Shown here piece after piece: positions 45,249 to 58,220 of a stretch of DNA of 64,000 nt. Source of the DNA: Perca fluviatilis (Eukaryota > Chordata > Actinopteri > Perciformes > Percidae); the NCBI RefSeq assembly GCF_010015445.1, contig NC_053119.1, positions 3,524,288-3,588,287 of the forward strand, written 5' to 3'. The notes under the pieces are model-generated. The model had not been told where the DNA came from. It searched no databases and worked only from the letters and a program-made list of their open reading frames with translations. Each line of letters opens with the position of its first letter. The first letter of the stretch is position 1. Made by a program: the position numbers and the translations under genes.

Positions 45249-45538
45249 GGAGATTACAAATAAAAATATTAGGATGTAAATCCTCCATCATAACAGCAAT
45301 GCTCCAAGGTCCAAACGTGCCTGGCTTTTAAAGGGAATGGGAGATGATCTCTGATTGGTTGATTGCATGTTACGCCCAAAACACACCTCTGATTAATGAA
45401 GACACTAAGAACAACCCTTTAGAACCAGGCGCCCGGCACACAGACCCTTTTATTCGCCGTCAAACTAGCAAAAGTGGATTTGGACACGCCCTAAACACAC
45501 CTGCGCCAGGTGCTTTTAGATCGTTAAAATAGGGCCCT
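44704..45538 (-). mobile_element. GGGCCCT-ended DNA element, inverted copy 2
   Basis: It starts GGGCCCTGTCTTGCACCCGG and ends AAAATAGGGCCCT, the reverse of the copy at 17161-18070. It contains about four 42-bp minisatellite units (44845-45015) and a (CA/GCAC)n run (45185-45248) where copy 1 has a (GT)n run. Both copies share the sequence around CAATAACGCAGCATTTCATT. Confidence 0.75.
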
Positions 45539-45784
45539 AAGTGTGCTATGTAAATAAATGTAAGCGATGTGATGCAAGTAGCTCTTGGCCACTGTTGTTG
45601 TTCTCAGATGAAGAAAATTTGGAGACCACTGGATTAGTTGTTAATTTGTTGAATTGTAAATTTTATACTTCAGTACTAGGAAGGTGTTTATGTAAAATGT
45701 GTCTGAATAATCCTGTAATGCAGTGCTTCTCAAAGTCCGGAACCAAGGCCCACATCCGGACCGAACCGCATGCCAATCCGGACC

Positions 45785-45990
45785 TTGTGTAACGAATACA
45801 AAACCTTTTGTCCAGAAGGACAGCACCGTGGCTCCGCCCGGAGCTTAGCACCGCCCAAGACGATTGTGATTGGTTTAAAGAAATGCCAATAAACCAGAGC
45901 ACGTTTTTCTCCCATCCTGGAATGCTGTGTGGACTAGCCAGACCTTCCTCCGCAGCGCTGTGGAGGAAGCTCTGGCAGTGTGAGACTAGG
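45785..45990 (-). mobile_element. MITE with CTTCCTCCGCAGCGCTG palindrome, inverted copy
   Basis: GGACAGCACCGTGGCTCCGC, CAAGACGATTGTGATTGGTT and CTAGCCAGACCTTCCTCCGC are the reverse complement of 39876-40045, ending TGTGAGACTAGG at 45990. The preceding AGTGCTTCTCAAAGTCCGGA at 45723 looks like the end of a different hAT-like element. Confidence 0.75.
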
Positions 45991-46060
45991 TAACTTGTAA
46001 TCTGTTACCTATTACATTTCTATTTCTATTTTCTTTTCCCCCCTTTTTCTTTATTTCCAG

Positions 46061-46228
46061 GAATATTTAAGAGCACCTGTTACATCGACGTGCGCTGGTT
46101 CCCGTTCGACGTGCAGCGCTGCGACCTGAAGTTCGGCTCGTGGACGTACGGCGGCTGGTCTCTGGACCTGCAGATGATCGAGGCCGACATCACCGGATAC
46201 ATCGCCAACGGAGAGTGGGACCTCGTGG
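46061..46228 (+). CDS. chrna7: chrna7-like exon 6: Cys-loop and loop B
   Basis: The 168-nt exon reads [19 protein letters not shown], then [18 protein letters not shown], and ends at NGEWDLV plus one base. The two cysteines of the signature 13-residue Cys-loop are present (C at STCYID and C at QRCD), with the canonical WFPFD between them. The Trp in GSWTYGG is the loop B aromatic residue (Trp149 in alpha-7). The acceptor has a long pyrimidine tract and TTTCCAG ends at 46060. The donor is GTGG/GTGAGA at 46229. Length and phases equal human CHRNA7 exon 6. (AC)n starts about 25 nt after the donor. Confidence 0.97.
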
Positions 46229-46250
46229 GTGAGAGCACCTGCTCGTTGTT

Positions 46251-46253
<3 letters not shown>

Positions 46254-46331
<78 letters not shown>

Positions 46332-46334
46332 ATA
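46254..46334. repeat. (AC)n at the start of intron 6
   Basis: It begins about 25 nt after the exon 6 donor. It is complementary to the GT-rich tract near the end of intron 6 (56695-57253). Confidence 0.97.
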
Positions 46335-47149
46335 GGGTGACCAGACGTCCCGAAAAATTCGGGACAGTCCCGAAATCCAAGCAGTTGTCCCGAATCCCGA
46401 ATCCTGCCCTAATTGTCCCGAAAATTAGAGCAAAGTCTCAATAGCAGACTCTGGAGTACTTATAGTCTGATTGAACATTAAAAACTGTTCATGGAGGTTT
46501 TTAATTGAGTCGTCCTGCAGCCAGCTCCCATCATCACTTCAGTTCATGATTTTAATGATTTTTTTATTTGTATTTTCGGGTAAGACAAGACAGTTGAGTT
46601 TCTGAATAAAAATAGTAAATAATCTTGGTGCGGAGTTTTGAAATTCATGTTAAGTGCAGGCAGCCACGAGAAGGAGTGATTGGATTGGATGTTGCTGATG
46701 TTAAAGCCCAGACATGACAGACAGTTGAATTCCTGAATAAAAATAATTAATCATTCCAATCAAACACAAATTGTGGCAAATTCGGGAACAATCTTGCTCT
46801 CATATTTAGTTTTTTACACTGTGCTCTCATGGTATACTTTCCTACCATTTTCATTTCATTTCTTTATTGTATTTTTTAATAATAATGTAAATGTGTATTT
46901 TTATTTGTAACCAAAAGCCCTACTAGGGACAAGTGTCGAGAATTAGCTTTGGCTAAAAACACTATGATACATACATCAGATGACTGTTGAAGCTTACCTA
47001 TGTTTTTTTTGTATCTGTTCCCTATCTATATAAACCTTTAATAATAATATTTGTATCAAAGATGTATTTGTTAGTGATCACAAATGCATCTTGCCATCTG
47101 CCTGCTAAACGAGCGTCCTGCTCACGTTTGATTTAACAGCTTACTGTTG
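46335..47149. other. Intron 6 sequence, left end of an unassigned element
   Basis: TAGGGTGACCAGACGTCCCG followed by repeated GTCCCGAA motifs (46335-46430) resembles the end of a fish DNA transposon. The partner end was not found. The rest is AT-rich. Confidence 0.4.
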
Positions 47150-49290
47150 AGAAAGTTTCTGCCGCATTTGACTCAAGCTCGGTTTTTATTTCGAATGACG
47201 TGAACGCTTGTGCACAGGCGTTTAATGATGATTGCACCCTGCTGTTGATCAAAGTGGCGCCTCTTAAAATTAGAGAATTTCCCTCTGTTTAAAACAGCCC
47301 CGTGGATGAATGGCGCCATTCGCAGCTTGAGGCGTGTCTGTCGGAGAACTGAGCGTGCATCCCAAAGAGCTCTTAATAGACCTAAATGAAATGATCAAGG
47401 ATGCTAGAGCCTCTTATTTTACTAATCTGATATCTGCCTGTAAAAACAATCCTAAAGCTCTGTTTCAGACTATTAACAACATTGTTTCCCCCCCCGCTGA
47501 ATGTATTGTCCCTGTGTTTTCAAATGTTGACTGCAACCACTTTTTGTCTCATTTTGTGGACAAGGTTAGAGCTGTCAGGGCAGGCATTGTACCGTCAGTA
47601 AACCCCATATAGTTACACATCAGAGACTTTCAGTACTGGACTCCTTCTGCCCCATTTCCCTGAATGACATCATTAAGCTAGTGGGCTCGATGAAACCTTC
47701 CCACAGCCCTGGTGATATTCTACCCACATCTTTGCTTTTTAAAATCCATACATCTACTTGGACCATGTTTGGTTTCAATTTTAAACTTATCTCCTCAGCT
47801 GGGCCAGGTCCCTAGCTGTTTTAAGCATGCTGTTGTCCAGCCTATATTGAAAAAGAACAATCTAGATGCAGCTTTGTTTAAAAACTATAGGCCTATTTCT
47901 AAATTGCCTTTTTATTTCAACAATTTTAGAAAAAGTTGTTGCGAACCAGCTAAATAATGTTTTGGATTCTCATAATATCTTTGATAAGTTTGAGTCTGGC
48001 TTTCGTAAAAAAACATTCAACTGAGAGACTACTCTCCTTAAGGTCTCGAATGATATTTTGATGGCTGCTGATGGGGGTAGATGTTCTGTGCTGGTCCTAC
48101 TAGATCTCAGTGCAGCCTTTGATACCATTGATCATTGCACTCTGACTGAAACAACTGTGGGCATTACTGGATCAGCTCTGGATTGGTTTTCTTCCTATCT
48201 TTCAGACAGGAGTTTTTCCTGGGTCCATAGCAACATATATGTCAGACTCTGCTCCTCTGTCTTGTGGTGTGCCCCAAGTTTCTGTGCTTGGCCCCTTGCT
48301 ATTTAGTCTGTATATGCTTCCTCTTGGAAAGATTATTGGTAGTTTTGAAGAAATATCTTACCATTGTTATGCTAAAGACATCCAATTATATTTATCGTTT
48401 AGCCCTGATAGGTTAGACGAACCATTAACAAATAGATGGCAGGGCAATATTTTGCAACTAAATTCTGACAAAACTGAGGTGATGATTTTTGCCCCAGACA
48501 ACGTTACCCCTAAGATTAGGCAGGCCATTGGGGCTCTATCATTCTCTGACTGTAATGCTGTGTGAAATCTGGTTGTCATTTTTGACACATCTGTGTGTTT
48601 TAACACTCATCTGAAGTCTGTGGTTCGTTCCTGTTTTCTCCATCTCAGGAACATTGCTAAGATTAGCTCTGTGGTTTCTAAAAAAAGAGATGGAGATGCT
48701 TGTTCATGCTTTTATTTCTTCATGTTTGGATTATTGCAATGTACTGTACACTTGTTTAAACAAATCTTCCATGGACAAACTGCATGTTGTACAGAATGCA
48801 GCAGCAAGACTTGTGTCTAAAACCAGCAGGAGATCGCACATTACTCCTGTGCTTAAGGCTCTCCATTGGCTACCAATTAGTTTTAGAGTTTATTTTAAAA
48901 TGTTAACCATTACTTATAGAGCCTTGCATGGCCAGGCTCCCTCTTACATCCAGGATCTATTGCACGCACACACTTCTGGTCGCTCTCTGAGGTCTTCAAG
49001 TCAAGACCTTTTAACTGTTCCCAGAACACGTTTTAAAACCAGAGGTGATCGTGCATTTTCTGTGGTGGCTCCAAGGCTCTGGAGCTCTCTCCCTTTAGCC
49101 TTGAGAGCCTTGGATTCTGTGGAAACTTTTAGAAAACACTTAAAGACACATCTTTTTAGACAAGCATTTAATTAGCCATATGGCATTTTGTATTTTATGT
49201 GTTGTTGTTTTTATTTGTTTTACTAGGAAGCACTTTGTGACCCCTCTTGTCTGTGAAAGGTGCTATATGAATAAAGTTTACTTACTTACA
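47150..49290 (+). pseudogene. L2-type LINE, reverse transcriptase region, defective
   Basis: In broken plus-strand frames it shows the linker (NPKALFQTINNIVSPP at about 47450), the RT motif SVLVLLDLSAAFDTIDHCTL (48085), [20 protein letters not shown] (48258) and the catalytic box as [14 protein letters not shown] (48358), where YADD is expected, so one catalytic Asp is lost. CNVLYTCLNKSSMDKLHVVQ and KALHWLPISFRVYFKMLTIT follow, then FRKHLKTHLFRQAFN and a stop. The 3' UTR ends AAAGGTGCTATATGAATAAA and (CTTA)n at 49290. At least four frameshifts or stops; the endonuclease is missing. Confidence 0.92.
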
Positions 49291-49680
49291 GAGAGGTATC
49301 ACTGAAATAGGGTAAAATGGGTTTTGATACTGGTAATAGTAGTAGTGGTAGTCTAATATAGGCCATGCATGCCTTCACATATACATAGACATACTTACAT
49401 ACACATGCATGCTCGTATGCTCACAAAGACAAACGAATAACACAGAAATAAAATAATTATTATAGTATAACTAAGGTCAGAAACTTTTGTAAATGTCATG
49501 TTGAGACCCCGGCTGAGACGAGTGAGCGCGCGGCAAAATAACAAGCTGTTGTAATTAGTTCCTGAATAACGAAGGGATAGTTTCGACGGCGACAGTTTGT
49601 GAATGTGAGGGCGCTGTTTTCAGGTTTCTGTGAAGCCTCACGGCGGCTCAGAGGAACCCATCCGTCCAATATTTAGAATA
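49291..49680. other. Intron 6 sequence without assigned features
   Basis: ACATACACATGCATGC-type low complexity near 49370-49430. No exon is evident. Confidence 0.35.
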
Positions 49681-50208
49681 TACAGTACAGACCAAAAGTT
49701 TGGACACACCTTCTCATTCAATGTGTTTCTTTATTTTCATGACTATTTACATTGTAGATTCTCACTGAAGACATCAAGATATGAATAATATATAATTATG
49801 TAATCAAAAAGTGTGAAATAACTGAAAACGTCTTATATTTTAGATTCTTCAAAGTAGCCACCCTTTGCTTTTTTTGATAACTCTGCAAACCCTTGGTGTT
49901 CTCTCAATGAGCTTCATGAGGTAGTCACCTGAAATGGTTTTACCTTCACAGGTGTGCTTTGTCAGGGTTCATTAGTGGAATTATTTCCCTTATTAATAAA
50001 AAAAAGCAAAGGGTGGCTACTTTGAAGAATCTAAAATATAAGACATGTTTTCAGTTATTTCACACTTTTTTGTTAAGTACATAATTCCATATGTGTTCAT
50101 TCATAGTTTTGATGCCTTCAGTGAGAATCTACAATGTAAATAGTCCTGAAAATAAAAAGGAAACGCATTGAATGAGAAGGTGTGTCCAAACTTTTGGCCT
50201 GTACTGTA
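49681..50208. mobile_element. Mariner-type MITE with long terminal inverted repeats
   Basis: It begins TACAGTACAGACCAAAAGTT and ends AACTTTTGGCCTGTACTGTA. Arms of about 150-190 bp are inverted (CATTCAATGTGTTTCTTTAT versus the right arm). TA at the ends is the expected Tc1/mariner target. No transposase. The half copy at 27928-28140 belongs here. Confidence 0.88.
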
Positions 50209-51264
50209 AATCAATCTCTCTTTCTCTGTGAAATGAAGCTGCCTTAAAGTGCGTTTCGGAAATTTTCAAGATCAATAAACGATCTGACGGCAAACGGTAT
50301 TTGTGTCTACTTGTGCTACATGGCGGGGTAAGAGAACACAATCGTGACAAATAAACTTGGGATTTTGAATGTCATGTCTGTAATGTAGATTTAAACGTTG
50401 GAGCTTATGGCTTCATCAAGGTCTCCTACTCTGAGAGAGATTTTGTGACGTTTGGAATGTGTTTGTGAAGTTTTGAACAATACAGGAGAATAATTATTAT
50501 AATACTTTCTTTTACATAAAGACATTTGCACCATAAATTGATGCATTCAAATTCACCAGGATGCAGGAACTGTTTGACCCCCAGACCCCCTTAATAATGT
50601 GTCCCCCAATGTTAAAACAAAACCTATGCCCTTGCGTCTGTCTGTCTGCCTGCCTGTTTACCTGCCTGCCTGCCTGCCTGCTTATCTGTCTGTCTTCTGT
50701 CTGTCTGTCTGTCTGCTGAGGGTTTCACATCAGCGCTCCCATCCAGCGATAATCTGCGGCTAATTAAATCCTGCTGCTGCCGCGAGCGGCTCGGTGAACC
50801 TGCTGCCTTCAGGTTCTCTTGTCACAGTCGGCCGCTCGCAAATGCCACATCACGCTGCGAACCATGACCAATAAGGGACATATATATATATATATATATA
50901 TATCTTTTACCACTTTGATTTTATCACGAGATGCTGCGAGGCAACAGATGACACGCAGATTAGTGTTTTAATAAAGTCATGACGCTGTCGGATCACGCAC
51001 ACACATTGCTGCGTGTTCACGCTTCTCTCAGGGTTACACGGGAAGATCTGCAGATTTCCACGCCCTGGTTTTTGCCTCGTGCGTCATTATCCTTCAAAAT
51101 CAAATCCAATAAACAATCAGGGAGAAATCAGAGGGGCGTTCTGCCCTGAGGTTTTAAAACGAGCAGTTTATGTTGGAAAGCATGTATCGGGAGGAAGAGA
51201 CGAGAAACACTCATACACTACACAAACAAAGAGATTCAGGGTTAGAAAAAATTTAGAAAAAGTA
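50209..51264. other. Intron 6 sequence, partly single-copy
   Basis: It contains (CTGT/CTGC)n at 50637-50716 and (TA)n at 50880-50903. 50720-50880 (GCGATAATCTGCGGCTAATT, AAATCCTGCTGCTGCCGCG) looks single-copy. 50220-50300 shares similarity with 34840-34920 (GAAATGAAGCTGCC...). Confidence 0.4.
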
Positions 51265-51565
51265 CGTACCCCCTGCAGTCCTCCAAAGTACTCCTAGTCG
51301 TACCCCCTGCAGTCCTCCAAAATTCCTAGTGGGACACGTACCCCCTGCAGTCCTCCAAAATTCTCCTAGTGGGACGCACCCCTAGCAGTCCTCCAAAGTA
51401 CCTCTAGGGGGACACGTACCCCTGCAGTCCTGCAAGTTCTACTGGACGGACCGTGGCCCCTCCAGAGTACTCCTAGTGGGACACGTGCCCCCTGCAGTCC
51501 TCTAGAGTACTCCTAGTGGGAAACGTACCCCCTGCAGTCCTCCAGAGTACCCCTTGGGGTACACG
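51265..51565. repeat. Minisatellite of CCCTGCAGTCCTCCAAAGTA units
   Basis: Seven or eight imperfect 33-45 bp units, each with CCTGCAGTCCTCC then CCTAGTGGGACACGTACCC. Same unit as 5215-5345 but amplified independently. Confidence 0.88.
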
Positions 51566-51619
51566 CACCAGAAACACTGGTTTATAGGACAGCTGAAGAC
51601 ATGATAAGGGTAAAAGAGG

Positions 51620-51690
51620 GGGAATTACATGCAGCAGAGGGCCGCTGTACATGGGGCGCACGCTCTACCGGCTGAGCTACCCAGGCACTC
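51620..51690 (-). mobile_element. tRNA-like SINE head fragment
   Basis: The minus strand reads GCCTGGGTAGCTCAGCCGGT then AGAGCGTGCGCCCCATGTAC. This is a tRNA-like 5' half with a box A (TAGCTCAGCCGG) and anticodon-arm-like sequence. There is no intact T arm, so it is a SINE remnant rather than a tRNA gene. Confidence 0.55.
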
Positions 51691-52136
51691 CCCTGCATTC
51701 ATTCATCAGCTGTTCCCCTGCAGTCAGGGATCAACTCTTTGGCCTCCTGCACACTGGCTGGGTGGCGCGAGCGTGTCAGCCGCGTGGCGTGTCCGTATTT
51801 ATTTGGGCTCCCACGTTAACAGGTTAGAGCTCGCACGCTGCCTGCGTGACACGCACGCACGTCTCAGGCGCCGAAAACGCGTCGCATGCTAGAAATATGT
51901 CATTTTGACACGAATACATATTAATAAAAGACATTTTGATGTTTGAAAGTCTCGAGGTTTTGACATAAATGAAGATATATACATGTAATTTCAAAAAATA
52001 ATAATTTTCGATTTTCAAATATTGCACCTGTCAATAGTGAAACATACACGTGTCCAGACAAGGCGAAGCTGTTCCTCAGTGCGTTAGTCCGGGTTTCATG
52101 GTTGTGTGTTTTCCAGAATGTAATGGGATATGTAGG
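51691..52136. other. Intron 6 sequence without assigned features
   Basis: No repeat or coding signal recognised. Confidence 0.35.
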
Positions 52137-52234
52137 ATGGATGGATGGATGGATGGATGGATGGATGGATGGATGGATGGATGAGTGTGTGTGGCTGTTT
52201 GTCTGTGGGAGTGTATGTCAGGTGTTTGGAAATG

Positions 52235-52328
<94 letters not shown>

Positions 52329-52370
52329 ATGAAAGAGGGGAATGACATGGAATATTTATATCAATATTTA

Positions 52371-52448
<78 letters not shown>

Positions 52449-52471
52449 TGAAAGAGGGAATACATGGAATA

Positions 52472-52558
<87 letters not shown>

Positions 52559-52680
52559 GTGACATTATTTGTGTGTGTGTGTGTGTGTGTGTGTGTGGAT
52601 GAAAGAGGGGAATGACATATGAAATATTTGTATCAATATTTATAGTGTGTGTGTGAAAGGGGGGGAATGGCATAAATATG
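52137..52680. repeat. Compound microsatellite: (GGAT)n and four (GT)n blocks
   Basis: (GGAT)n at 52137-52182. (GT)n at 52229-52327, 52373-52447, 52475-52556 and 52571-52597. The blocks are separated by a repeated spacer (GATGAAAGAGGGGAATGACA then TGGAATATTTATATCAATAT), so the whole spacer-plus-(GT)n unit was duplicated. Confidence 0.95.
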
Positions 52681-52964
52681 GAATATTTATATCAATATTT
52701 ATATTGTGTCTGTTTTTATGACTGTTTTGTGTATGTTTGTGTATCTGCTCCTTAACCACCCGAGTTTCCTTATTTTGGGTTGTTAGAGTTTACCTTGACC
52801 CTTCAAGCGTAGGAAAGTCGGAAAAACCAATCGCCGATCGTCTTAAATCGTCGCCGTACGATCTGATCCCAGGTCAGTTCCACGGATGAAACGGCGGCTG
52901 AGGGTCGGCCCGCAGATCAGCGCTGCTGTTGGACACTAACGAGGAGCTGCCGCTGTGGTCAGCT

Positions 52965-54105
52965 CTATGTTCCCACAGCTCTATGTTCCCACAGCTCTAT
53001 GTTCCCCCCCCCCCCCCCCCCTCTCCCCCCCGCTCTATGTTCCCACAGCTCTATGTTCCCACAGCCCTATGGTCCTACAGCTCTGTTTTCACAGTCCTGT
53101 GTTCCCACAGCCCTATGGTCCTACAGCCCTATGTTCCCACAGCTCTATGTTCCCACAGCCCTATGTTCCAGCAGCTCTATGTTCCCACAGCTCTATGTTC
53201 CCACAGCTCTATGTTCCCACAGCCCTATGTTCCCACCCTTGCTCCTCATGTTCCACAGTCCTATGGTCCCAACAGCCCTATGGTCCTACAGCTCTATGTT
53301 CCCACAGCTCTATGTTCCCACAGCTCTATGTTCCCACAGCTCTATGTTCCCACAGCTCTATGTTCCCACAGCCCTATGGTCCCTACAGCTCTGTTTTCAC
53401 AGTCCTGTGTTCCCACAGCCCTGTGTTCCCACAGCCCTATGGTCCTACAGCTCTATGTTCCCACAGCTCTATGTTCCCACAGCCCTATGTTCCAGCAGCT
53501 CTATGTTCCCACAGCTCTATGCTCCCACAGCTCTATGTTCCCACAGCTCTATGTTCCCACAGCCCTATGTTCCCACAGCCCTATGGTCCTACAGCTCTGT
53601 TTTCACAGTCCTATGTTCCCACAGTCCTATGTTCCCACAGCTCTATGTTCCCACATTTCTAAGATTTTTCTTAAAATTAGGCCCTATGTTAGGGTTAGGG
53701 TTACATTCCATCTGTAGTCCGTTGCTGCTGGATAATAGGTTGGGTGTAATTGGCTACCAAATTGGGAGAAAGGGGGATAAAATCTGATACTAATTTATGA
53801 AAAAGGTTAATGTGGGAACATAGGGCCTAATTTTGGAGAGAAATCTTAGAAATGTGGGACCATAGGGCTGTGGGACCATAGGGCTGTGGGACCATAGGGC
53901 TGTGGGAACATAGGGCTGTGGGAACATAGAGCTGTGGGACCATAGGGCTGTGGGACCATAGGGCTGTGGGACCATAGGGCTGTGGGAACATAGAGCTGTG
54001 GGACCATAGGGCTGTGGGACCATAGGGCTGTGGGACCATAGGGCTGTGGGAACATAGAGCTGTGGGACCATTGGGCTGTGGGAACATAGAGCTGTGGGAC
54101 CATTG
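52965..54105. mobile_element. Large palindrome built of 17-mer tandem repeats
   Basis: The left arm (52965-53695) is made of CTATGTTCCCACAGCT / CCTATGGTCCCACAGC units. The right arm (53812-54105) carries the same units inverted (ATAGGGCTGTGGGACC). The arms meet around a 120-bp centre, and the inner ends are also inverted (CCCACATTTCTAAGATTT at 53651 and AAATCTTAGAAATGTGGG at 53840). A fold-back transposon with terminal tandem repeats is the likely origin. Long open frames in several phases are repeat artefacts. Confidence 0.75.
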
Positions 54106-54442
54106 GCATGCTCCCCTGCAGCTCCTTTGTTGGCCAATGGGCCGTTCAGAAGGAATTTAATTGAAAATCTCAGCAGCATGTTTCCTATTTCCCCGCTTCA
54201 CCTATAGCGGAGATGAAAACCAGTGTAGTAAGCAATGAAGCGGCTGTTACAGGCCAATGAAACGCAGCCATGCTGCAGACCTACAGTATGTGGAAGGGAT
54301 AAAAGAGAAGCAGAAAGTTGTTATCGGCCACTTATTCCACTCATTCATCAGGAAAATAACCAGAAAAAGAGAAAGGGGAATTTATGGAGAGTCGCGGAGC
54401 TCACTGCGTCTAAAGAACAGTGAACATCAGCAGTCTGAAGTT
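54106..54442. other. Intron 6 sequence without assigned features
   Basis: No repeat or exon recognised; composition is purine-rich near 54300-54400. Confidence 0.35.
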
Positions 54443-54446
54443 TTAA

Positions 54447-55104
54447 AGTGCCCATATTATGAAAAGAATCACCTTTTCTGGGATTTTTGGGTGTTATTTT
54501 GTATCTCTGGGGGCTTCCACACACATACAAACTTGGAAATAAAGAACCAAACATCCATGGTGTTCTGAGTGAGATATGGTTTCTGAATGTGTCCTGCCTT
54601 CAGTCTCCTGGTGAGCTGGTCAACATCTGCACGGCTTTATACGTCACTAGCCGAAACGAGGGGGCTAGGGGGCTAACCGTTAGCATGCTAGCTCGTTCTC
54701 AATGACAAAACACTGCTACAACACACACTAGTTCACCATAATCTCCAGAAGAACTACTTCCATGTGCGCCCTGGTTTAGAAGAAGTCTCCCAGCTGATCC
54801 TGCCTTGGAACTGACTGAAGTTGGAGAAACAGCCTTTCTTTTACTGTCTATGGAGCTAGCTGACATGAGCTACGATCTGAGCTACTGAGCATGTGCGAGT
54901 GCAATCAAAGATAGTACAGAAGTTGAGAGGTCTCACTCTGTAGCTAAAACAGAGCTCAACACACAGGGTGAAAAGAGGAGCTGCAGCAATGTGCAGTACA
55001 ACTAAAATATGGTGTTTTTTTGATAATTAAACCATGTAAACTTATTCTGGTACAACCTCAAAATACAATTATGAACCTGAAAATGAGCAGAATATGGGAG
55101 CACT
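54447..55104 (-). mobile_element. TTAA-target element, copy D
   Basis: TTAA at 54443-54446 and 55105-55108. Ends AGTGCCCATATTATG and AGAATATGGGAGCACT. It lacks the internal minisatellite expansion. Its interior (TCTCCCAGCTGATCCTGCCT, GTTAGCATGCTAGCTCGTTC) matches copy E in reverse. Confidence 0.9.
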
Positions 55105-55306
55105 TTAAAACTTGTTTTTAGCGTGTAGCTCGCTAGCGCGAAGTTTGTTGTCGTTTCCCGAAGCGAACGGATTTTGAGAACGGCGACACACACACAGAGA
55201 GAGAGAGAGAGGAAGGAGGGGCAAAGTCCAAGGATGTCAGGCTTTATCCTAAATATGCGCTTGAGTGGACCCAGACTAATCAATGATCATTGTGATATTG
55301 TGATTT

Positions 55307-56166
55307 CAGTCCTTCCAGAAAAATTCCGAATTTTGTTTGTGATTGTTGCGGGGCAAAAATCCTTGGTTATGTGCCACGTTTTCTTAAAAAATGCGATGGA
55401 ATAGGCGAGATATTTATGCAATTTTATGCGATGACATTGCGGGGAACTTGCAATGAAAAAACCCTGCTTTTCGATGACGTTCACGTCGCGTAATTACATC
55501 ACTTCATAACGTTCCCGTGGCAACAGGGTGAAATGGCTGCTCTTCTGTGAAGTAAACGCAATATTTTTCAACTTTCTGCTAGGGGTGGGAATCACCAGAG
55601 GCCTCACGATACGATATCATCACGATACGTCACGATACGATATTATTGCGATTTTAAACATATTGCAATATTCTGCGATATATTGCAATGTATTACCTTT
55701 TTTCCCCAACTTCAGATTTTTCCCAATTTAAAATGATGTCCCGAAAGGACAGTTTTGTCAACATCTGTTTTATCTAAAAAAAGATAAATTTCTCTGTTTG
55801 TTCATCTCACTTCAATTGTATTGCTGCAAAATGTGATCGTCAAGCAGACAGACTGACCAACACATATGTCATAAAAGATCGATACTTGGCGTCTGTGTAT
55901 CGATACAGTATTGCCACGAAAAATATCGCGATACTATGCTGTATCGATTTTTTCCCCCCACCCCTTCTTTCTGCTAAGATATATTACGGGACTTTTTCTC
56001 ACGAAAATGCGGGGATTATGAAATCATGCAAGCCCCAGCATATTTTGCATGGAAATCGGCAATTTATGCTGCGAAAGTGCGCCCCCCCCACACATAAATA
56101 TGCGGACTTTGGCTGATTATGCGTTGAATTATGCGATAGCATAATCGTGTTTCTGTGGAGGGACTG
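55307..56166. mobile_element. 6-bp-TSD family, copy 3, with a nested insertion
   Basis: It starts CAGTCCTTCCAGAAAAATTC and ends TTCTGTGGAGGGACTG. The interior matches 29970-30450 on both sides of a 387-bp insertion. No exact target duplication is seen at its flanks, unlike the other two copies. Confidence 0.8.
55581..55967. mobile_element. hAT-like element nested in the 55.3-56.2 kb element
   Basis: AGGGGTGGGAATCACCAGAG at the left and TTTTTTCCCCCCACCCC at the right are inverted ends. TTTCTGCT flanks it (55573-55580 and 55968-55975). The interior has ACGATACGATATCATCACGA and related ACGATAC motifs. Confidence 0.85.
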
Positions 56167-56652
56167 AAATTCCCACATTCATTGGACCTTTGACCCCTTT
56201 TCATAGTTTTTTGTATCAGAAATATGTTTATTTCAACCAAATTGCAAAAAAAACAAAAACAAAATAACAATGGTGCATGGATGTACACTGTATGGAACAC
56301 ATATACATTTGTCGCAGGTAAAATGAATGATAACTTTTTATTGAATTTTGGGTGTTTAATTCAATTTCACAGTATTTGAAAACAGCATCCGGACTAAACT
56401 GTGACATTCACCGGTCTGCGATTCACTCAACATCCTCTGATCTGAACTATTAGTCACAATAATTCATAATATTTGCCTTTTTTTTAACTGAAAAATCGAG
56501 GTGTAATTTCATTTAAATGAGGTTTATGGATCATGAATTTAAAAAAAACTTTGACAAAAGTGACAAAAACGGTGCAAAAAGTGACGATAAAAGTTCATTT
56601 TCAATTTTGATTATGCATTGAATTAGACCCAGACTAATCAATGATCATTGTG

Positions 56653-58190
<1,538 letters not shown>

Positions 58191-58220
58191 GCTCTGACCT
58201 CTGACCTCTGACCTCTGACC

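Noticed and set aside
51620..51690. tRNA gene on the minus strand
   Set aside because: Only the 5' half resembles a tRNA; the T arm and acceptor 3' strand are missing, so it fits a SINE head.
53683..53704. TTAGGGTTAGGG telomere-like motif
   Set aside because: Only about three units at the centre of the palindrome; too short for an interstitial telomere and compatible with chance.
52929..54179. Pro/Ser/Tyr-rich repeat proteins up to 262 codons on both strands
   Set aside because: A tandem 17-mer array with three open phases in each direction; this is repeat DNA.
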